A stretch of DNA of 64,000 nt from Microcoleus sp. AS-A8 (GTDB lineage: Bacteria; Cyanobacteriota; Cyanobacteriia; Cyanobacteriales; Coleofasciculaceae), in NCBI GenBank assembly GCA_039962225.1, contig JAMPKV010000016.1, forward strand, positions 1-64,000, read 5' to 3'. This document shows positions 59,601 to 64,000 of this stretch, piece after piece; position 1 is the first letter of the stretch; every line of letters begins with the position of its first letter. The notes under the pieces were generated by a model. It did no database searches and was not told where the DNA came from. It saw only the letters and a program-made list of their open reading frames with translations. Made by a program: the position numbers and the translations under genes.

Positions 59601-61659
59601 CCACAGGCACTTTGCCTTTCTTGCCCGCAGGAGCCTGTGCTGCTGAGAGGGCTTTAGTTGCCTGAAGTGTTTCCTTGCTATCTTCAGGGAAGATATTATT
59701 CTCACCAAAGTCTTTGTTAATTGCTTTGGCAGCTTCTGCCTTAGCCGCACTCACTTGCTTGCTGGATTCGCGTTGCTCTGAATCCATTTGTGAAGGGTTA
59801 GCTTCACCCGTCAGATCAACTGTAGGCTTGGCTCCCATCGTAGTGCTAACTTGACTAGTATCCAGTCGAACGCTTGCCAGTTCTTTTTGAGCGCTTTGAC
59901 TTAGCTGTGGATCAGAGTTCCCGGTTTGCTCAGTTTTGGCATCGCTATTCCCGGCGGCTGGTTTTCCGCCATTTCCACCAGCTAATTGTGTAGGTTTTAT
60001 CGGGCGAGGCGGAGGTGCTTCTTTGACCTCGATTTTAGATGCCTTTGCAGCTTGACCAGATTTATCTTTTGTCGCTCCCGCAGCAGAAGTTTCCTTATTT
60101 CCACTAGCCGCCATTCCTTTGGCTTGAGTTTCTTTAGACCCAGATTTATGGGCTGGCAACCCTGTCGGTGCTGGAATTTTAGGTAAGCTTTGTTGGAGTT
60201 CTTGCTTTTGTGCCTCCAACGCCCCAGCCGAAGCCGCTTGCGCTTGGTCGTATCCCGCCGGGGCACTGGTTGGTGGTGTATTTTTTAGCTGTTCTAAAAT
60301 CTGACCGGGGTCGGCTTTAGCTTGGATAAGCCACCCTATGCCTGAGCTTACTCCCGGCTGCTTGTTTTGGGTAATTTCGGCTTGGCGATCGGGAATTTTC
60401 TTAGCTTGAAGAGTTTCTTTATTCGACTGTAGGCTGGCAATTGGCTTTCGCTGGAGCGTCTTAGCACCCGTCTGCTGCACCACATGGGTCAACTCATGAG
60501 CCGTCAAGTCATCCTTAGCCGCAGATTTCCCCGCACCATAGTAAATATCACTGCCATGAGCAAACGCCTGAGCACGCAAATCCTTGTTCATCTGGACAGC
60601 CGTCGAGTCAGTATGCACCCGCACCTGACTAAAATCAGTACCGAAGCGAGGCTCCATGAACGATCGCACTTCATCCGGTAAAGGACTACCTCCGCCCTTA
60701 CTCTGATTAAGCTGACTCTCTACATCACTACCCGCCTCAGCGTTACCCTTTACCCCCCGTTGCTGCAACGACTTGGTTTGAATCGCTTCCTCTTGCTCCT
60801 CAGTTTGGCGCTGAACTAAGGGAGTGATAGAAGCTGCCAAAGGCGACCTTTGCACCAGTGGCTCTGTCTCTTCCTCTTCTCCCTCTCCTTGCCGCTGAAT
60901 TGGCACGGAATTAGTCGATGGTACGCTCATGGACATCACCTGAGCTGCTACCGAGTCTGCTTCCTGCTCGTACTTATCCCCTGGAGCTCCGACAACAAGC
61001 TTAGCCTGAAGCCATTTCATTTGAATCGGCTCTTCTTCCCCCTCCGAATTCTGGCGTTGGATGACACCCCATTGAGGCATCATTTGCATGGGTAAATCGT
61101 CTTCCTCTTGGGGCGATCGTTGCAACATACCCCACTGGGGCATCGTCTGAATCGGCTCTTCTTCCTGCTCTTGGCGTTGAATAACCGGAGCAAACAACCC
61201 CAGTTGAGGCATCATCTGAATCGATTCTTCTTCCTGCTCTTGGCGTTGAATAGCCGGAGTGAGCCAACTCAGTTGGGGCATCATCTGAATTGACTCTTGT
61301 GAGGATTCCCGTTCAATTGGCTCGCCCACAGGTGGAGCCATCATCTTGAGTGGCTCTGCTATCTCATTAGCTTCCTCTTCGTCCTGCTGCTCTTCTGGCT
61401 GTCTGTTGACCAGCTGCGCTTGGATGGATGATGGTGTATTGGTCTGTACCTGTACTCGACCAAAGTTGTGACCGAAGTGTGAAGTGGGTTCCAGTTGGGT
61501 TTGTCGGTCAGGTGACTGGTGGAATGAGTCACTCGCTTCAGCCGCCTCTTGCTCGGAGTCAGCAAAAGGACGCGGCTGGAATAAGCCCGTCTGTACAGGC
61601 GAAACGGAGGGCGCTGAAGCAGTTTTCGCCTGGTTTTGCAGTCGGGTATCCATCGCCAA
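56671..61659 (-). CDS. eCIS_core (DUF4157) protein with C-terminal PIN-like nuclease domain
   Basis: 1662 residues. Header like the annexin-like protein: FGHNFGRVQVQ, QMMPQ/VIQRQ repeats (about 125-215), GAPGDKYEQEADSVAAQVM, and the eCIS_core domain with HELTH (His388, His392). A Lys/Gln/Glu-rich coiled coil spans about 690-840; amphipathic/hydrophobic helices follow (850-1030), then an acidic linker with CAKC, a Gly/Ala-rich membrane-like section (1170-1270) and a basic stretch. The C-terminal 160 residues look PIN-like: Asp1502 in VVIDTNTAIAL, Asp1591 and Asp1597 in NDRLIVAD, Asp1615 in TTHDPG. An effector RNase is inferred; the zinc-ribbon gene follows at once. Confidence 0.85.
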   Translation of the reverse strand: MAMDTRLQNQAKTASAPSVSPVQTGLFQPRPFADSEQEAAEASDSFHQSPDRQTQLEPTSHFGHNFGRVQVQTNTPSSIQAQLVNRQPEEQQDEEEANEIAEPLKMMAPPVGEPIERESSQESIQMMPQLSWLTPAIQRQEQEEESIQMMPQLGLFAPVIQRQEQEEEPIQTMPQWGMLQRSPQEEDDLPMQMMPQWGVIQRQNSEGEEEPIQMKWLQAKLVVGAPGDKYEQEADSVAAQVMSMSVPSTNSVPIQRQGEGEEEETEPLVQRSPLAASITPLVQRQTEEQEEAIQTKSLQQRGVKGNAEAGSDVESQLNQSKGGGSPLPDEVRSFMEPRFGTDFSQVRVHTDSTAVQMNKDLRAQAFAHGSDIYYGAGKSAAKDDLTAHELTHVVQQTGAKTLQRKPIASLQSNKETLQAKKIPDRQAEITQNKQPGVSSGIGWLIQAKADPGQILEQLKNTPPTSAPAGYDQAQAASAGALEAQKQELQQSLPKIPAPTGLPAHKSGSKETQAKGMAASGNKETSAAGATKDKSGQAAKASKIEVKEAPPPRPIKPTQLAGGNGGKPAAGNSDAKTEQTGNSDPQLSQSAQKELASVRLDTSQVSTTMGAKPTVDLTGEANPSQMDSEQRESSKQVSAAKAEAAKAINKDFGENNIFPEDSKETLQATKALSAAQAPAGKKGKVPVVPGEVMGSLNQSLSPVLKERIGAEQQKYTVGKQKFDKDTTQAKKDSDKEIAKLNQETSQKQLEEQKQAKAEVQASKQEWQTELTKAEKDYQDKAGKATQDQKKKIDQEKQKGEQDAAKHIEDAEQKAEQEKQKAENEASQKKEEKSKESGGFWGWVASAATAIIDGLKQAVNFIYDNLRKAVKFIFEQAKKLAMAAIDLARKAIVGLIEGLGTILKGLVNIVFAAFPEIAKKINSKIDKAVNKAVNAVNTAADLLKKGVAAALDFLANALDSLLAAIQSLYNAVFDAIGAIIEGVRKLLEGLGNLVEAAQQMPGHFMGQLSEEVLGMDLSQPLAFERSKEDCAKCDMPATAKGGDATAATAKGGDDNAALLNKTQFTEDDFAVDQVAPFDVDPEFVASLNLQEGGEVEFGESNDPANSMEAIKAELGGGETEGDVPAGAVAEGEKAAGGCCDDEQSAEAKLQEMMGQKPEGAEATQKQGQPAKEGDIPASMKTIGPLTVGQRARYMANQMMEGVKQWFSANWPALLAGAIAALAAFVGLNILTGGAITAALPPLMQVFSVVMGGVALANIAGHVGSYLSQGWAGNIGGAAKSLARGLAAGAVELVFALLFNAGAVIKALKGGLKGTVKAVKGAVKNTVKTTVKSVKELGQIGLKGAKTALKNGKIMLQGVKGGFAKGAKSLDDLARQLVGKLRFNKFKIRLQGRRIKLLGHINPWVLLGDGSVDFVESTKLGPKGSRRPKVGEVVKVNGEDAIVVGGFKNKPSKAVKELLDKAGEPFGQKTNQVLFERLQGLSPEEIRKLTTEWFQPLGKKSVVIDTNTAIALNKRALDPSSLQQGEKALLKRIDALEDIEIRIGDVAVGEVKTGTVQWKGLPLSVTRTSQDYKDLLDVLENPSHLVGRGKGVNDRLIVADTFFSKTKPGVKPTFTTHDPGIYNNLLRIKGELPEKLGKPVPQVYADGFDVTINGRTIRVLPLPKV

Positions 61660-61760
61660 CGTTGCCTCTCAGCCTAGAGCCATGATGTCCATACTAGTAC
61701 AAGAAGGCAGAAGGAAGACCGGAGCTTTAGTGAGGACAGGAGGCAGAAGGAAAGAAAGTT

Positions 61761-61820
61761 TATACAGTAAGCTTTTTAAGCTTTTTCAACTGGATAGTTA
61801 TTTCCGCCATGCTGCACTAG
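61761..61820 (-). repeat. dispersed repeat, copy B (reverse orientation)
   Basis: Reverse complement begins CTAGTGCAGCATGGCGGAAA and ends AAGCTTACTGTATA, matching copies A and C. The adjoining GCAGAAGG tracts (61700-61750) correspond to the CTTCTGCC tails of the other copies. It lies in the 454-bp gap between the PIN-like effector gene and the glycosylhydrolase-like gene, which has no other gene; GACTTACGCA is at 61878. Confidence 0.65.
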
Positions 61821-62113
61821 TGTGGATTATCCCCCCCAAACTAGTAGCCGAAAGGCGAATAAAAATTAACACATCAGGACTTACGCACGAACGCCACCTG
61901 TAGGGGCAATCTCCTCACTAAAGCTCCGCCCGTGGTTGCCCAGACTTTTTTCCGTCTGTGTGCGGAATTGCGCGATCGCAAAGTGAAGTTGCTTGATGCA
62001 GCACCTTTTGCCCGAAATTATTCCTGAGCACTTCAAGAGTATCGGTTACTAGAGTTTGCCCCAATCCAGTAAAGAGAGTTGCTGTCCAAGTTGAACAATC
62101 ACGCTTTGTTGCC

Positions 62114-63376
62114 ATGCCACCTAAAAAAGAAAACAATGGATGCGGATGTGGAAGTATACCAATTTCATTAATCCTAGTTTTGGTAGGTGTTGGTTATTGG
62201 GGCTTTCGCAATCTAGATAAGCTAGGTATCAGCCAATTTTTGTCTATAGATAAGCTAGGCATCAGCAAAATTTTGCCTATAGATAAGCTAGGCATCAGCA
62301 AAATTTTGCCTAATAATCAACAAAATAATCAACAACCAACCCCTCCTAATTTGGCTCCTGCACCGACGCAGCAAGTACAGATTGCCAATTCTCCCTTGGA
62401 GCCAGTGATTCCGACTAAGACACCAGCAACCAAGCCAGCCGTTCCACCCTCATCCGTAACCCTCAATAAATCACCATCCCCCGAAACTCCTTGGGAGAAA
62501 AAGGCAATCAGGGGAATTTATTTAAGTCGGTATCAAGCGACCAATAATGCTAATGAACGAATGATTCGCGAACGAGTTCGTTATTATCGTTCTCAAGGAA
62601 TAAATACAATTATTCATGGAGTCTGGGGTAATGGCTGCACGATGTATAACAGCGAAGTCATGCAGCAAACATTCGGATACAAAAGTTGTCCCAACCAATT
62701 TCAAGAGAAATGGTTAGATTGGTTGATTGATGAGGCGCACAAGCAGGGAATGCAAGTTCATGCCTATTTTGAGAAAGGGATTAAAATCGATAAAAATAGC
62801 CCCATCTTTGATGAGGCAATCTCTAAACGATGGATTGTGCCTGGGGTCGATAAAACCTACGCTGGCATCGATCATTATGTACTGGATGTAGAGATTCCAG
62901 AGGTTGCTAATTTATTCAGAAAAATCTCAGTAGAGTTTGTCCAAAAGTATCCCACCATCGATGCAGTTCAGTGGGATGATTACCTGGGTTATCATGCTGA
63001 CTTACCCGGCAAGGTCGATCGCACGACCGGTTTGACTAATTTTGTGCAACAAATGAGAGCTGACATAAAGACAGCTAACCCAAAGGTTAGTTTCGACCTT
63101 TGCCATCATAATCCTTATTGGGGCAAACGTTATTTCGCCGCTGATTGGTCAAATTGGAATGTCGATCGAGTCTTCATTCAAACTTATAACGATGCTAATT
63201 TTACCCAAGAGCTAGATTATGCCGAAAAATATGAGGGAGTAGCGATTTCAGATCAGCAGTTGTCTCGCTTAAAAGAATTAGTGGATAACCCAAAAATCAA
63301 GAGTGTTTTATTGTTTCCCTCCTCTGGAAAACCAGAAGAGACTGCTGCTTCAATCAAAAAAACTTTACTCCAATGA
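62114..63376 (+). CDS. membrane-tethered family-10-glycosylhydrolase-like protein
   Basis: 420 residues. A short cytosolic start with a GCGCG cysteine pair, one membrane helix (ISLILVLVGVGYWGF), three 11-residue IDKLGISKILP-type units, a Gln/Pro/Thr linker, then a TIM-barrel-like domain (about 135-420). IRGIYLSRYQATN and GINTIIHGVWGNG begin the barrel; VHAYFEKG, YVLDVEIPEVANLFRK and AVQWDDYLGYH (acidic pair) resemble GHL10 active-site strands; FIQTYNDANF follows. Likely outward-facing with polysaccharide or peptidoglycan as possible substrate; that is inference. No Shine-Dalgarno is visible. Confidence 0.8.
   Translation: MPPKKENNGCGCGSIPISLILVLVGVGYWGFRNLDKLGISQFLSIDKLGISKILPIDKLGISKILPNNQQNNQQPTPPNLAPAPTQQVQIANSPLEPVIPTKTPATKPAVPPSSVTLNKSPSPETPWEKKAIRGIYLSRYQATNNANERMIRERVRYYRSQGINTIIHGVWGNGCTMYNSEVMQQTFGYKSCPNQFQEKWLDWLIDEAHKQGMQVHAYFEKGIKIDKNSPIFDEAISKRWIVPGVDKTYAGIDHYVLDVEIPEVANLFRKISVEFVQKYPTIDAVQWDDYLGYHADLPGKVDRTTGLTNFVQQMRADIKTANPKVSFDLCHHNPYWGKRYFAADWSNWNVDRVFIQTYNDANFTQELDYAEKYEGVAISDQQLSRLKELVDNPKIKSVLLFPSSGKPEETAASIKKTLLQ
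62216..62314. repeat. three tandem 33-bp coding repeats
   Basis: Units of 33 bp encode DKLGIS(Q/K)(F/I)LxI. Units two and three are identical except at the last few bases. They lie between the membrane helix and the linker of the glycosylhydrolase-like protein. Confidence 0.9.
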
Positions 63377-63481
63377 GTAACGATAGAAGTACTCAGTTAC
63401 GCGGGTGTACATCAGAAGAATCAAAACCTCACTCATAGAGTAGGAGAGAGGTCAGAATGTATGGCATCCAATCGACAAGGG

Positions 63482-63541
63482 CTATAGTTGAGCGTGGCGG
63501 AAATAACTATCCAGTTTAAAAAGCTTAATAAGGTTACTGTA
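63482..63541 (+). repeat. dispersed repeat, copy C, with CTGCCTC tail
   Basis: The stretch with GAGCGTGGCGGAAATAACTA through TTACTGTAG matches copies A and B. It is followed by a tail of seven CTGCCTC/CTGCCTT units (63556-63600) and a TCCTACGGAGAACGCTACACG fragment of another repeat class. It lies between the glycosylhydrolase-like and ATPase genes. Confidence 0.65.
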
Positions 63542-63650
63542 GAATTTTTCTTTACTTCTGCCTCCTGCCTCCTGCCTCCTGCCTTCTGCCTCCTGCCTAC
63601 TCCTACGGAGAACGCTACACGAACTGCCTTTTTGCACTAGGAGCAGGGTG

Positions 63651-64000
63651 TTAAACCCACCCTTTCACTTCAACATCGGTTAGGGGTCTTTCCAACTTCA
63701 TGTATTCACTTTGAGCCGACTGCAACAAATGTTTCATCCCCACCGGCTCGTCAGCATCCGCCGCTAAGAAGGCAGCATTGAGGGCAATATTACGAATATT
63801 TCCCCCCGCAACATTGAGTTTCGCGAGCTTCTTCACATCTAAATCCTGCGTTGGCGTCTGACGGGGAAAAATGCGCTGCCAAATCTCTGCTCGCTGGGTA
63901 GCGTCTGGGAAGGGGAAGCGGACAATGAAACGGATGCGGCGCAGAAAGGCCGTATCTAATGCATCCTTCAAGTTAGTTGTGAGAATCGCCAAACCTCGGT
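63651..64000 (-). CDS. AAA+ ATPase of the eCIS type, C-terminal fragment
   Basis: The gene enters from beyond the right edge; about 116 codons are in view. The sensor-1 region GLAILTTNLKDALDTAFLRR with arginine-finger residues and the RFIVRFPFPDATQRAEIW helix are standard for AAA+ proteins; GGNIRNIALNAAFLA is the sensor-2 segment. The apparent TTG start at 63990-63992 is internal. eCIS loci carry such an ATPase (Afp15/Pvc15) for assembly, so this likely belongs to the same system. Walker motifs are outside the window. Confidence 0.85.
   Translation of the reverse strand, partial: RGLAILTTNLKDALDTAFLRRIRFIVRFPFPDATQRAEIWQRIFPRQTPTQDLDVKKLAKLNVAGGNIRNIALNAAFLAADADEPVGMKHLLQSAQSEYMKLERPLTDVEVKGWV

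Noticed and set aside
1-64000. tRNA and rRNA genes
   Set aside because: Looking for TTCGA-type T-arms with matching acceptor stems and for rRNA landmarks gave nothing convincing, though a scan by eye can miss a tRNA.

Overview
The window is a stretch of a cyanobacterial chromosome, most like a large-genome filamentous species. The octamer GCGATCGC (HIP1) and its core CGATCG recur throughout. Gene content is typical of cyanobacteria: DUF760, an ethylene-receptor-type histidine kinase, a haemagglutinin-domain/CHAT exoprotein with a DUF928 partner, Uma2, and family-10 glycosylhydrolase-like proteins. Intergenic DNA carries many short repeats of the kind common in filamentous cyanobacteria.

1-25 kb is mainly housekeeping and regulation. 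In order it holds an ABC ATPase without an adjacent permease, scpB, DUF760, a possible 31-residue membrane peptide, TMEM14, a C5-cytosine methyltransferase, an isolated pair of divergent L7/L12 and EF-Ts copies, a DIP1984-family protein, and a GntR/FCD regulator divergent from leuA. Next come three tandem hybrid histidine kinases on the minus strand, the first with an ethylene-binding domain, then an acetolactate synthase with an added C-terminal zinc ribbon. ParA, an alpha/beta-hydrolase-like protein, a Rieske protein, a thioesterase, an ABC-2 ATPase/permease pair and a HAD hydrolase follow.

25-33 kb holds a membrane histidine kinase, a very unusual polytopic serine-hydrolase-like protein, an unknown gene coupled to an SbcD-like nuclease, a Thr/Pro lipoprotein and a secreted hypothetical.

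33-64 kb is the accessory region of greatest interest, part of an extracellular contractile injection system (eCIS) locus. A nine-gene minus-strand unit (47802 down to 33077, closed by a strong hairpin at 33024-33053) encodes, in transcription order: an eCIS_core (DUF4157) protein with about six annexin-like repeats, an unknown protein, a pseudokinase fused to a PstS-like binding domain, a small docking-helix protein, the tube protein, a 1417-residue disordered protein with 13 exact-period 120-bp repeats, the tube-spike adaptor, the VgrG spike and the PAAR tip. A second minus-strand group (61659 down to 54907) encodes a second eCIS_core protein ending in a PIN-nuclease-like domain, a small zinc-ribbon protein and a YbjN-like protein. 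Between the two groups lie a plus-strand TPS-CHAT exoprotein, DUF928 and Uma2 genes. A truncated AAA+ ATPase of the eCIS type runs off the right edge. Sheath, baseplate and cap genes are not in the window and probably lie beyond position 64000 or elsewhere.

Best candidates for something undescribed: (a) annexin-like and PIN-like payloads behind near-identical eCIS_core headers; (b) a short [IV]QRQ motif shared by three large proteins of the locus; (c) a C-terminal docking helix shared by the 1417-residue protein and its 96-residue neighbour; (d) the pseudokinase/PstS-like fusion; (e) the isolated L7/L12 and EF-Ts pair. All functional statements rest on motif recognition by eye; no database search was possible.
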